A DNA stretch of 64,000 nt from Clostridia bacterium. GTDB lineage: Bacteria; Bacillota; Clostridia; Oscillospirales; Acutalibacteraceae. The stretch is taken from assembly GCA_017432485.1 (NCBI GenBank), contig JAFRJB010000133.1:21375-85374 (forward strand), in the 5' to 3' direction. A model generated the notes under the pieces. That model did no database searches and had not been told where the DNA came from. It saw only the letters and a program-made list of their open reading frames with translations. The first letter of the stretch is position 1; every line of letters begins with the position of its first letter. Of the stretch, positions 8,628-17,271 are shown piece by piece. Made by a program: the position numbers and the translations under genes.

Positions 8628-11402
8628 ATGAAGAAGTTTATTGCATTGTTGTTAGTGGTTTTAACATTGTATTCGGTATTTTCTTTCGCTGTTTTTGCGC
8701 AAGAACCTGTGCCGTGTGAGTCGAGCGAATTGCCTCAAATTGAGTTGAATTTTACGGTGTACAAAAATATGCCGATAGAGAGTGATAACGACTGCGTACA
8801 TCCGACAGTTCAGCTGTGTTCGGGCGAAACTTTTCAACTTGAGTCGAATGCGCCAAGCACAACATATGAAGTAAACAAACCGGATTTGATTTCTGTTAAT
8901 GAAACCGGTCTTTTAAACGTTACAGCCGTTGATACGATGGATAGTGCTGTTGATCGAGAGGTAAAATTAACTGCAAAAGCGCCGGGGTATTCTGATACGG
9001 AATATTGGATTTATATTAACCGTTGTAACTATCATGAAGACAAAGCCGATTTAAAGCTTTATTTTTTAAATATTAATCAACAAGACGGCTATCGGACTTT
9101 AGCGGGTAAAAAAATTAAAGTTTTGTTCGATTTTAAAAGTGAGAAGGAGCAGTATCAAAATCTGCCGGATGAGCACTCGAAAAATGACTATCAATACAGT
9201 GATATCATGCAAAATCAATCCGTATCGGTTTTTTCTTCCAATGAGGATGTTGCAACAGTCGCTTTTCAACGCATAAAAGACAGGCACATTGATGCGCAGT
9301 CGGAAAACTATAACTATATCAAATACCTTGATATTGACTGCATTCGCGCGGGTGTGACCACGATTACGGTCGCTACGACAAACGGTTTTCGGGAATCATT
9401 TAAACTGTATGTTCAACAAAATGACCCTGCGCGCAAAGCAATCGGTATCGGAGAAAAATTTGCTCCAAAATATTCGGATGAAAATCCTGCATTTAACCGA
9501 AACAACGCTAATATTTCATTTAGCGGTAAATATGTCGTGGGCAATAAAGTCGGCAAAGCGACAGCTTCTTTGCTATATAACGGCAACAGAGAGCGGATCT
9601 ATTTTGAAGTGAAAAATGCGCCTGGTAAAATTGTTTTAAACGCTTCCAATATAGTATTGTTGCCCAACTGTACCTTTGATTTAAACAGTTCCGTACCGAA
9701 GGGATGCGCTTCATACAGCAGAAAATACACTTCAGATAACACGAATATTGCCACTGTTCACCCGACAAACGGTCTGGTGAGCGCAAAAAAAACAGGAACC
9801 TGTACGATAACTGTTAAAACATATAACGGTAAAGTAGCAAAATGTGCAGTCACTGTCATAAGTCAAAAAGATTTAATAACAAAAATTGCACCGGCAGATC
9901 CGGCTTCGAAAAGCATTAATCTTGCATTGTATCAATCAAGGAAATTGAATATTGAGGTTACGCCTAAAGGTTCTAAAAGTCACGTTAGCTGGTCCGTTGC
10001 CGATAAAAAAATCGCATCTGTTTCGGCACAAGGTGTAGTGACAGGTTTAAAGACCGGTAAAACCACCGTGACAGTTGCTGCTATTGACGGGAGCAGCAAA
10101 AGCCTCACATATACGCTGACTGTTACGGCGAGAAAAGGCTCAAACAGCCTGAGCACAAAAAATTGCACAGTTGTAAACACAAATAAAACAGCATACCCAT
10201 ATGCGCAAATGTGCAAAGATATTACGAGCCTAAAGCAGAAATATCCTTATATTTTTGATTATGTCAAACTCGGCACAAGCTATGATAATCGAGGCATATT
10301 TGAAATTGTAATTGGCAATAAAAACGCCAAAAATAAGGTGTTTGTTCAAGCTTCTATTCATGCAAGGGAATACATTAATTCCATGCTGGTAATGAAGCAG
10401 GCGGAAACCTTATGCGCCAATTACTATACGGGAACCTACAGGGGCAGATATTATAGTGAAATGTTGGATAACTGCTGTTTTTATATTATTCCGATGGCCA
10501 ATCCCGATGGCGTCAACATCAGTATTTACGGAGCAAAAGGAATTAATGACAAAACGCTGCGTTCCAAAGTTGTCGGTTTATGTAACAAATACGGCTCAGG
10601 AAGTTCTTACTATTACACGCAGTGGAAAGCAAACGCCAGAGGTGTGGATTTAAACAGGAATTGGGACTGCAATTGGAACAGAGGCAGAAATGCAATTAAC
10701 TATGCTTGCGCTGAAGGGTATAAAGGTCCTTCTCCCGCTTCCGAAAAAGAGAGCAAAATCCTAAAAAAAGAGGTTGAAAGATTAAAACCGAAAGCAGTTA
10801 TCAGTTATCACTCTTTCGGCTCCGTGATTTATTGGGATTTTATTCAGTCCGGTTCGCTGCAAAGAAAATGCTCTGATTTGTTTCGCTTAACAAGCAATCT
10901 TACAGGTTACTCTTCTGCGGAAAACCCGAGTGCTTACGGATACTCTCCATCTATACTTGCTCCATGTTTTGGCGATTGGGTTGCCAATGTTAAAAAAATT
11001 CCCACATTAACTATTGAGACCGGTAGAGTGGCATGCCCGATTTCGGCAAGTTATTTTCCCGGTATTTGGAAAGAAAACCAACATGTTTTACCGGCTATCG
11101 CTTATTATGCTTTGAATGATACCGCTGTGAATGTCGGTTCGGTAATAGCAGCGCGCAAAGGGTTTGTTCTGTCAGCCTCGAAAAGTAGTGCCAAAAACTT
11201 TGCTTATCAAATTGCTTATAGCACAAACTCGAATTTTGACAATGCCAAATATGTAGAGTTTTCCGCAAGCAGCGGTAGTTTAAAAATCTCTAATCTGAAA
11301 GCAAATAAAAAGTATTATGTTTGTATCAGAACTGTCAAGAAATACGGATTGATTGCTTTTTACGGCAGATGGTCATCAGTCAAAAGTTGCAAAACAAAGT
11401 GA
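8628..11402 (+). CDS. Secreted M14-family zinc carboxypeptidase with bacterial Ig-like domains
   Basis: The protein starts with a Sec signal peptide (MKKFIALLLVVLTLYSVFSF, cleavage likely near residue 25). Residues of roughly 30-500 form a large extracellular region. Its later part carries BIG2-type Ig-like repeats (KKTGTCTITVKTYNGKVAKC and LKTGKTTVTVAAIDGSS). The M14 domain spans about 525-820: zinc ligands His578 and Glu581 in HARE, third ligand His728 in ISYHSFG, substrate-binding GVDLNRNWD, and catalytic Glu797 in LTIETGR. A fibronectin-III-like tail (about 850-924) ends the protein. No sortase motif or transmembrane anchor is seen, so it is probably released. A likely role is trimming extracellular peptides or peptidoglycan stem peptides; the substrate is not determinable. 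It is a single gene with its own promoter and terminator. Confidence 0.88.
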   Translation: MKKFIALLLVVLTLYSVFSFAVFAQEPVPCESSELPQIELNFTVYKNMPIESDNDCVHPTVQLCSGETFQLESNAPSTTYEVNKPDLISVNETGLLNVTAVDTMDSAVDREVKLTAKAPGYSDTEYWIYINRCNYHEDKADLKLYFLNINQQDGYRTLAGKKIKVLFDFKSEKEQYQNLPDEHSKNDYQYSDIMQNQSVSVFSSNEDVATVAFQRIKDRHIDAQSENYNYIKYLDIDCIRAGVTTITVATTNGFRESFKLYVQQNDPARKAIGIGEKFAPKYSDENPAFNRNNANISFSGKYVVGNKVGKATASLLYNGNRERIYFEVKNAPGKIVLNASNIVLLPNCTFDLNSSVPKGCASYSRKYTSDNTNIATVHPTNGLVSAKKTGTCTITVKTYNGKVAKCAVTVISQKDLITKIAPADPASKSINLALYQSRKLNIEVTPKGSKSHVSWSVADKKIASVSAQGVVTGLKTGKTTVTVAAIDGSSKSLTYTLTVTARKGSNSLSTKNCTVVNTNKTAYPYAQMCKDITSLKQKYPYIFDYVKLGTSYDNRGIFEIVIGNKNAKNKVFVQASIHAREYINSMLVMKQAETLCANYYTGTYRGRYYSEMLDNCCFYIIPMANPDGVNISIYGAKGINDKTLRSKVVGLCNKYGSGSSYYYTQWKANARGVDLNRNWDCNWNRGRNAINYACAEGYKGPSPASEKESKILKKEVERLKPKAVISYHSFGSVIYWDFIQSGSLQRKCSDLFRLTSNLTGYSSAENPSAYGYSPSILAPCFGDWVANVKKIPTLTIETGRVACPISASYFPGIWKENQHVLPAIAYYALNDTAVNVGSVIAARKGFVLSASKSSAKNFAYQIAYSTNSNFDNAKYVEFSASSGSLKISNLKANKKYYVCIRTVKKYGLIAFYGRWSSVKSCKTK

Positions 11403-11430
11403 TTTATTTATAATCCGGCGAAGTACAAAA

Positions 11431-11471
11431 GAGTCTTAGAGGAGTGAACAAATCCTTTAAGGCCCTTTTTT
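11431..11471 (+). terminator. Intrinsic terminator after the M14 peptidase gene
   Basis: GAGTCTTAGAGG (11431-11442) pairs with CCTTTAAGGCCC (11454-11465), 11 of 12 pairs counting G-T wobbles, followed by six T. Confidence 0.7.
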
Positions 11472-11591
11472 CGAGAAAAGTCAGGTAATATCAAGAAATT
11501 AAATAAGTAAATAGTTACATAGAGTATTACTCACTTGCAAAACTATATACACTTATGTTATTATATAGTATATTAAGTTTTATGGAGTAGA

Positions 11592-12767
11592 ATGATGAAA
11601 CATACTTTTGAAAACAACACATTAACCGTGTATTTGGCAGGCAGGATTGATTCCTCCAATGCTGCCGATGTGGAAAAGGAAATTCTCGATATCGGCTTTG
11701 CGCCGGATGTGAAGGTCATTGTAGATATGCAAGATCTTGAGTACATATCCAGTGCCGGTTTGCGCGTGATCCTCCGACTGAAAAAGTCCAATGCCGACAC
11801 CGAGATTATCAATGCCTGCTCGGATGTTTACGAGATTTTTGATATGACCGGTTTTACCGAGCTGATGTCCATCAGCAAGGCATACCGCGAAATCAGTGTA
11901 GAGGGCTGCGAAATCATCGGTGAGGGCGCCAACGGTTTAGTTTACCGCATTGATGCCGATACAATTATTAAGGTTTACAAAAACCCCGATTCGCTCGATG
12001 AAATTCACAACGAGCGCGAATTGGCGCGCAAGGCGTTTGTGATGGGCATTCCTACCGCTATTCCGTATGATGTGGTGAAAGTCGGCAATTTATACGGCTC
12101 TGTGTTTGAACTGCTCAACGCCGAGGGCTTTGCCAAACTGTTGATTGAAGACCCGTCGCGCAGCGATGAACTCGCCAAAGAGAGTGTGGAAATTCTCAAA
12201 GCCATTCACTCCACGCACTTAAAGCCGGGTGAGTTACCGGATAAAAAGAAAACAGCCATCCGCTGGGCAGAGCATACCAAAGCCTATGTTGACCCTGCAG
12301 TCGGTGACAAGATTTTAGAGATGATGAAGGCTATTCCCGATACCGATACCATGCTGCACGGCGACTACCATATTAAGAATATTATGAAGCAAAACGGTGA
12401 AAACCTGCTCATTGATATGGATACACTGGCAATGGGGCATCCGATTTTCGAATTTGCCGGTATCTTTATGGCATATGTCGCTTTCAGCAGTGTTGACCGC
12501 GACAATGTGAAAGGCTTTTTGGGCATTGATTACGAGTGCGCCGTGCAATTTTGGAAATCGACTTTAAAGTATTACTTTGAAGGCAAAGACCAAGCCTTTA
12601 TCGATGATGTCGAAAAGAAGGCGGCAATGATTTGCTTTACGCGGTTGGTGCGCAGGACCGCCGAAAAGGTAGGGCTTGACAAACCGGGCGCTCGAGCATT
12701 TTTTGAGTATTGTAAAAACTATCTTGAAACCAACATTGATACAGTAGATTCGCTGTACTTTGAATAG
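11592..12767 (+). CDS. STAS domain fused to an aminoglycoside-phosphotransferase-like kinase
   Basis: Residues 1-95 are a STAS (anti-sigma-factor antagonist) domain with the phosphorylatable serine in YISSAGLRV (Ser54). Residues 105-391 are a protein-kinase-like phosphotransferase: GEGANGLVYRI is the nucleotide loop, IIKVYK the lysine strand, HGDYHIKN (His256, Asp258, Asn263) the catalytic loop and LLIDMDTLAMG the metal-binding segment. The kinase part looks like the small-molecule phosphotransferase family of Fibrobacter/Clostridia annotations, but the substrate is unknown. GGAG at 11583 serves ATG 11592 or 11595. It leads a run with a STAS protein and a phosphatase/RsbW-like protein, suggesting that its STAS domain is controlled by those partners. 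Confidence 0.85.
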   Translation: MMKHTFENNTLTVYLAGRIDSSNAADVEKEILDIGFAPDVKVIVDMQDLEYISSAGLRVILRLKKSNADTEIINACSDVYEIFDMTGFTELMSISKAYREISVEGCEIIGEGANGLVYRIDADTIIKVYKNPDSLDEIHNERELARKAFVMGIPTAIPYDVVKVGNLYGSVFELLNAEGFAKLLIEDPSRSDELAKESVEILKAIHSTHLKPGELPDKKKTAIRWAEHTKAYVDPAVGDKILEMMKAIPDTDTMLHGDYHIKNIMKQNGENLLIDMDTLAMGHPIFEFAGIFMAYVAFSSVDRDNVKGFLGIDYECAVQFWKSTLKYYFEGKDQAFIDDVEKKAAMICFTRLVRRTAEKVGLDKPGARAFFEYCKNYLETNIDTVDSLYFE

Positions 12768-12776
12768 GAGGAGCAA

Positions 12777-13073
12777 ATGGATATTACAAAAGAAATTAAC
12801 GGTAGTAAAATGACTGTCAAAATTAACGGTAGGTTAGATACAAACTCCGCGCCCGAGCTCGAAAGCGAAGTTATGGAGAATATTGAAGGCATTGAAGAGT
12901 TGGTCTTTGATTTATCGCAAATGCCCTATACTTCTTCGGCGGGCTTGAGAGTGTTCCTCAAAGCGCAAAAGCAAATGAATAAGCAGGGGAGCATGAGCGT
13001 TATCGGCGCGTGTGAAGATGTGCTTGAAGTGTTTGAAATTACCGGTTTTTCCGATATTATTAATATTGCATAA
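12777..13073 (+). CDS. STAS-domain anti-sigma-factor antagonist (SpoIIAA/RsbV type)
   Basis: A 98-residue single STAS domain. The conserved serine motif reads MPYTSSAGLRVF (Ser54), matching that of the preceding fusion. In partner switching such proteins are phosphorylated by an RsbW-like kinase and dephosphorylated by a PP2C phosphatase; only the unphosphorylated form binds the kinase. AGGAGG lies 5 nt before the ATG, which is 9 nt after the upstream stop. The next gene begins 10 nt downstream and encodes both enzyme activities. No sigma factor gene is nearby. Confidence 0.92.
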   Translation: MDITKEINGSKMTVKINGRLDTNSAPELESEVMENIEGIEELVFDLSQMPYTSSAGLRVFLKAQKQMNKQGSMSVIGACEDVLEVFEITGFSDIINIA

Positions 13074-13082
13074 GATTTTTAT

Positions 13083-15125
13083 ATGAGTTTGCTGAAAAAG
13101 CTTAGAAGAAGCCTATCGTTTAATATTATCGCCGCCATTGTATTAGTGTTGGTGTTTTTCAGTGCAGTCGTTACGACCATCGGCTATATCAGTTTTATCC
13201 ATGCGCTGGAAAAAGAGTATAACGAAACGACTTTTGCGATTTGCGACACGGCGGCTTCTTTGTTTGATGCCGACAAGTTAGATGAGTATCTTGCCACTAA
13301 AGGGCAAACGCAAGATTATAAGCAGGCGTTGCGGCGCATGGATAATCTGTGCGACAAAATGAATGTATCACTGATTTATGTCATTCAAGTTGATACATCC
13401 GATTACAACAGTTTTACTTCCATTTTAAACTCTATTAACCCCGAAACAACCGACTACATTCGCTGGGAAATCGGTTATAAGCGCCAGACCACCAATGATG
13501 AGTACAAAGAGATTTACAAAAGGCTCTACACGAAAGAAACTTCGCAAGAGTACATTTTGAGAACTTCTCATTTAAACGGCGCGCCGCCTCACATCACTTC
13601 TTTGATTCCCGTAAAAAACAGCAAAGATGACGTGGTAGGGGTTTTGTGCGTGCAGCGGCCTTTATCTGCACTCGAAGCCGGGCGAAAACCGTATTTGGCA
13701 TCGGTTGCTGCTTCTGTTGTGATAACCTCTGTTTTGGTGGCATTCTTTGTGGTCAATTTCTTCTCGAAGCAGTTTACCAAACCGATACGCTGTATTAAAG
13801 ATGAAGCAAAGCGTTTTTCGCAGGAACAAACGCTCGGAAAGCGCGATAAACTAACGCGGCTGAGCAAAATAGATGATATTGAAATTTTGGCGAATTCCAT
13901 CGAAAAGATGGAACAAGATACGCTAAGTTATATTGATAACCTGACAGCGGCAACTTCCGAAAAGGAGAGAATCGGTGCAGAGCTGAATGTAGCAAAAAAT
14001 ATTCAAGAAAACTCAATTCCGAATACTTTCCCGGCGTTTCCGGACAAAACGCAGTTTGACATTTATGCCAGTATGACTCCGGCAAAAGAAGTGGGCGGCG
14101 ATTTTTACGACTTTTTCTTTATTGATGATCATCATTTAGGCTTTACGATGGCGGATGTTTCCGGTAAGGGTGTTCCTGCGGCGCTGTTTATGATGGTGAC
14201 AAAGATTTTAATTAAAGAGCGCAGCACCATATCCGGCGGGACTCCGGCGGAAATACTTGAGTTTGTCAATTCGCGCATTTGTGAAAATAATAGTTCGGAT
14301 ATGTTTGTCACGGTTTGGTTCGGTATTTTGGATATTCATACCGGCACCGTTACGGCGGCAAACGCCGGTCACGATGACCCCGCGGTTTATCGCAAAGACA
14401 AGGGCTTTAGCTTTTTTAATACGAAACACGGCTTGGTCATTGGCGCGCTGGAAAACTGCAAATATCATAATTATGAAATACATTTAAAACCGGGCGATAA
14501 GATTTTCTTATATACCGATGGTGTAACGGAAGCGACCAATGAGCATGATGAACTGTTTACCGCGAAAAATTTGCTCAAAACGCTCAATACTGTCTGCGAA
14601 AGCAGTCCGGAAGAGATTTTAAAAGAGGTGAAAACGGGAATCGACCGCTTTGTGGGCTATGTCCCGCAGTTTGATGATTTAACTATGCTTTGTTTAGAAT
14701 TTAAAGGTGACAACGGTGCCCCGCAAAAGGCGCTGCATATTCAAGCCAATACCGCTAATTTAGATGAAGTCAATTCGTTTTTGTGTGCATATTTAGAAGC
14801 GGTTGGCTGCCCGCACAGAGCGCAAATGCAAATCGGGCTGGCGGCAGAGGAAATCTTCACGAATATTTCCAACTATGCTTATGCGCCGGATAAGGGCTTT
14901 GCCGATATTCGCTTAGACTGCGAAGAGAATGCTGTGAGCATTGTGTTTGAAGACAGCGGTGTTCCTTATGACCCGCTCAAAAAAGAGGATCCGGACATTA
15001 CTTTGAGTGCCGGTGAGCGGCAAATTGGCGGTTTGGGCATTTATATGACCAAAAAGCTGATGGATGATGTACAATACGAGTACAAGGACAATAAAAATAT
15101 CCTCAAACTCATCAAGAAATTCTGA
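13083..15125 (+). CDS. Membrane receptor with PP2C (RsbU/SpoIIE) phosphatase and RsbW-like ATPase domain
   Basis: Transmembrane helices lie near residues 17-40 and 200-222 and enclose an extracytoplasmic sensor of about 155 residues, followed by a HAMP region (KQFTKPIRCIKDEAKRF) and a coiled coil. The PPM/SpoIIE phosphatase domain (about 310-545) shows GGDFYDFF, MADVSGKGVPAALFM and LYTDGVTEA. The C-terminus (about 560-680) is a GHKL ATPase of the RsbW/SpoIIAB type, with N-box EEIFTNISNYAYA and G-box GGLGIYMTKKL. It probably both phosphorylates and dephosphorylates STAS partners in response to an external signal. The two preceding genes supply two STAS domains. An intrinsic terminator follows. 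Confidence 0.9.
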   Translation: MSLLKKLRRSLSFNIIAAIVLVLVFFSAVVTTIGYISFIHALEKEYNETTFAICDTAASLFDADKLDEYLATKGQTQDYKQALRRMDNLCDKMNVSLIYVIQVDTSDYNSFTSILNSINPETTDYIRWEIGYKRQTTNDEYKEIYKRLYTKETSQEYILRTSHLNGAPPHITSLIPVKNSKDDVVGVLCVQRPLSALEAGRKPYLASVAASVVITSVLVAFFVVNFFSKQFTKPIRCIKDEAKRFSQEQTLGKRDKLTRLSKIDDIEILANSIEKMEQDTLSYIDNLTAATSEKERIGAELNVAKNIQENSIPNTFPAFPDKTQFDIYASMTPAKEVGGDFYDFFFIDDHHLGFTMADVSGKGVPAALFMMVTKILIKERSTISGGTPAEILEFVNSRICENNSSDMFVTVWFGILDIHTGTVTAANAGHDDPAVYRKDKGFSFFNTKHGLVIGALENCKYHNYEIHLKPGDKIFLYTDGVTEATNEHDELFTAKNLLKTLNTVCESSPEEILKEVKTGIDRFVGYVPQFDDLTMLCLEFKGDNGAPQKALHIQANTANLDEVNSFLCAYLEAVGCPHRAQMQIGLAAEEIFTNISNYAYAPDKGFADIRLDCEENAVSIVFEDSGVPYDPLKKEDPDITLSAGERQIGGLGIYMTKKLMDDVQYEYKDNKNILKLIKKF

Positions 15126-15163
15126 TTTGTGCGTTTTCGTGGCACATTTCAATAAAAAAAGTC

Positions 15164-15199
15164 AAAAAACACTGTCACTCTTGACAGTGTTTTTTATTA
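15164..15199 (+). terminator. Intrinsic terminator after the partner-switching operon
   Basis: AAAAAACACTGTCA (15164-15177) pairs with TGACAGTGTTTTTT (15182-15195), 14 bp with a 4-nt loop. The TATAAT at 15211-15216 just beyond is a likely -10 for the next gene. Confidence 0.85.
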
Positions 15200-15248
15200 T
15201 TTAATTATGTTATAATATAAAGTGAATAAAACTATAGGAGTAGTGAAT

Positions 15249-15749
15249 ATGGATAATATTAAATCTGTTGTGTTTTCTGCGCTACCGCAAACTTTTGAAG
15301 AGTTTCAGGCTCTGCCGCAGATTACCATGGCTACCCCGCATGATACAGCGGCACTGTGTGTAGCTGCATTATGCGCTTATCCGAACAATAAAGAGGGGGC
15401 ACTGCAAATGCTTGATTATCTGCGGGGACCGCGCCCGTTGAGTCAATTTGAAAAGCAGTTTATTGCCGACCGCTTTATGGATGGTAAAGATTATATCCCG
15501 CGCTCTTATTTCAGCGGTGCTGTTCCGACAAATGATTATACGCCGGCGCAGCCGTTAACTTTGCTTATCGGTGAAAATCCTTATTCGTATCAAAACGAAG
15601 GTTACGCAAAGTTACTGCTCAAATCCGGCGGAGCAGATACCCCGCGCGAAATTGTTCTGCGCTTAGCCAAAGACGGAAAATGGTATTTGTGGGACCAATT
15701 TTTGCTCGCCGGTATTCGCGAACCGGAAAGCGCCAATCCGTGGGCGTAA
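15249..15749 (+). CDS. Uncharacterised protein, possibly DUF6935-like
   Basis: A cytoplasmic protein of 166 residues with no signal peptide or membrane segment. Recognisable stretches are TPHDTAALCVAALCAY and LDYLRGPRPLS in the N-terminal half, and LRLAKDGKWYLWDQF near the end, which looks like a beta-strand pair seen in small Clostridia proteins of unknown function. I recall such sequences as DUF6935 but cannot confirm it. The frame is open from GTG 15222, but TAGGAG at 15235-15240 points clearly to ATG 15249. It sits alone between a terminator and the promoter of the SPFH gene. No function is assigned. Confidence 0.75.
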   Translation: MDNIKSVVFSALPQTFEEFQALPQITMATPHDTAALCVAALCAYPNNKEGALQMLDYLRGPRPLSQFEKQFIADRFMDGKDYIPRSYFSGAVPTNDYTPAQPLTLLIGENPYSYQNEGYAKLLLKSGGADTPREIVLRLAKDGKWYLWDQFLLAGIREPESANPWA

Positions 15750-15787
15750 AAGTTTATTGATTTTCTCTGTTTTTATAAAAGAATTTG

Positions 15788-15815
15788 TTGAAACAGGGTG
15801 AATATATAGTATAAT
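15788..15815 (+). promoter_or_regulatory. Promoter of the SPFH/zinc-ribbon cluster
   Basis: -35 TTGAAA (15788-15793), 16-nt spacer, -10 TATAAT (15810-15815), about 37 nt before the ATG at 15853. Confidence 0.7.
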
Positions 15816-15852
15816 CAAGATATAACTAAATCATTGGAAAGGATTGATTACT

Positions 15853-17208
15853 ATGGGACTTATTAAAGCAGGCGTTGGCGCACTTGGCGGCGCTATGGCA
15901 GACCAGTGGAAAGAGTTTTTCTACTGTGATTCGTTAGAGAAAAATGTTTTGGTTGTCAAAGGGCAAAAGAAAACAGGTTCTCGCTCTTCCAACACAAAGG
16001 GGAACGACAATATTATTTCAAACGGTTCCCTGATTGCGGTTGCCGATGGTCAGTGTATGATTATCGTAGAGCAGGGCAAGATTGTTGAAGTTTGCGCTGA
16101 ACCCGGTGAATTTACTTATGATACTTCGACCGAACCGAGCGTTTTTGCCGGCAGTCTCGGCACCAGCATTGTCGATACATTTAAGACTATCGGCAAGCGT
16201 TTTACCTTTGGCGGCGATACCGCGAAGGATCAGAGAGTGTATTATTTTAATACCAAAGAATTGATAGATAATAAGTTTGGTACCCCGAACCCGATTCCGT
16301 TTAGAGTTGTTGATAAAAATATCGGCTTGGATATCGATGTTTCCATTCGCTGCAGCGGTGTGTATTCCTACAAAATTACCGACCCGCTTCTTTTCTACAC
16401 CAATGTTTGCGGTAATGTAGAGCAGGCGTATACCAGAGAAGAGATTGATACCCAACTGAAGACCGAATTCATCAGCGCATTGCAGCCGGCATTCGGTAAA
16501 CTCAGTGAGTTGGAATTAAGACCGAATCAGATTGTTTCTCACTCCACTGATTTGGAAAATGCCATGAATGAAGCACTCACTTCCAAATGGTCCGGTTTAA
16601 GAGGTCTCTCCGTTGTGTCGATTGCATTGAATCCCATCACACTTCCCGAAGAGGATGCAGAGCTTATCAAGCAGGCACAGCGCACGGCAATTATGCGCGA
16701 CCCGACTATGGCAGGCGCAACCCTTGTCGGCGCTCAGGCGGATGCGATGAAAGCTGCCGCTGCCAACGAAGGTGGTGCGATGAACGGCTTTATCGGTATG
16801 GGTATGGCAATGAATGCCGGCGGAATGGGCGGCATGAATGCTTCTAACCTCTTTGCTATGGGACAACAGCAGCAAGCGCAACAGCAGCAGTATCAACAAC
16901 CCCAGCAGCAGGCACCTCAAGCTCCCGCAGCGGGTGCGTGGACTTGCTCTTGCGGTGCGCAGGCGACCGGCAAGTTCTGCCCGAATTGCGGTAAAGCGAA
17001 ACCGGAACCGCAGGCGGCTGACGGCTGGACCTGCCAGTGCGGCACAGTCAATCAGGGCAGATTCTGCCAGAATTGCGGCGCGCAAAAACCTGCCGGTGCC
17101 CCGATTTATAAATGCGACAAATGCGGCTGGACCCCTGCTGACCCGCATAATCCGCCTAAATTCTGTCCTGAATGCGGCGATCCTTTTGATACCAATGATA
17201 TGCAGTAA
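15853..17208 (+). CDS. YdjI-like SPFH-domain protein with three C-terminal zinc ribbons
   Basis: The N-terminus MGLIKAGVGALGGAMADQWK, followed by CDSLEKNVLVVKG, is characteristic of YdjI-type SPFH proteins (flotillin/prohibitin superfamily). These link cytoplasmic membrane-stress proteins to the membrane in Bacillus. The SPFH core runs to about residue 290. It is followed by a Gly/Met-rich and Gln-rich linker, then three zinc ribbons: CSCG...CPNCG, CQCG...CQNCG and CDKCG...CPECG. The frame opens at TTG 15844, but AAAGGA at 15838-15843 favours ATG 15853. It heads a cluster with zinc-ribbon and TPM-domain partners, matching ydjG-ydjH-ydjI without the PspA gene. Confidence 0.85.
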   Translation: MGLIKAGVGALGGAMADQWKEFFYCDSLEKNVLVVKGQKKTGSRSSNTKGNDNIISNGSLIAVADGQCMIIVEQGKIVEVCAEPGEFTYDTSTEPSVFAGSLGTSIVDTFKTIGKRFTFGGDTAKDQRVYYFNTKELIDNKFGTPNPIPFRVVDKNIGLDIDVSIRCSGVYSYKITDPLLFYTNVCGNVEQAYTREEIDTQLKTEFISALQPAFGKLSELELRPNQIVSHSTDLENAMNEALTSKWSGLRGLSVVSIALNPITLPEEDAELIKQAQRTAIMRDPTMAGATLVGAQADAMKAAAANEGGAMNGFIGMGMAMNAGGMGGMNASNLFAMGQQQQAQQQQYQQPQQQAPQAPAAGAWTCSCGAQATGKFCPNCGKAKPEPQAADGWTCQCGTVNQGRFCQNCGAQKPAGAPIYKCDKCGWTPADPHNPPKFCPECGDPFDTNDMQ

Positions 17209-17215
17209 TAAAAAT

Positions 17216-17245
17216 AGGAGGGCAAAGTGTTGCCCTCCTGCCTTT
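17216..17245 (+). terminator. Hairpin between the SPFH gene and its neighbour
   Basis: AGGAGGGCA (17216-17224) pairs with TGCCCTCCT (17231-17239) over a 6-nt loop. The following GCCTTTC has only a weak T tract, so it may be an attenuator or mRNA-stability hairpin. Confidence 0.45.
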
Positions 17246-17271
17246 CATATTTATAATTAAGGAGAAATACT

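Noticed and set aside
8628..11402. Recent horizontal acquisition because it lies beside tRNA genes
   Set aside because: No integrase, attachment-site duplication or flanking repeat was found.
11592..12767. Antibiotic-resistance aminoglycoside kinase
   Set aside because: The fold is shared, but the N-terminal STAS domain and partner-switching context argue against a resistance role.
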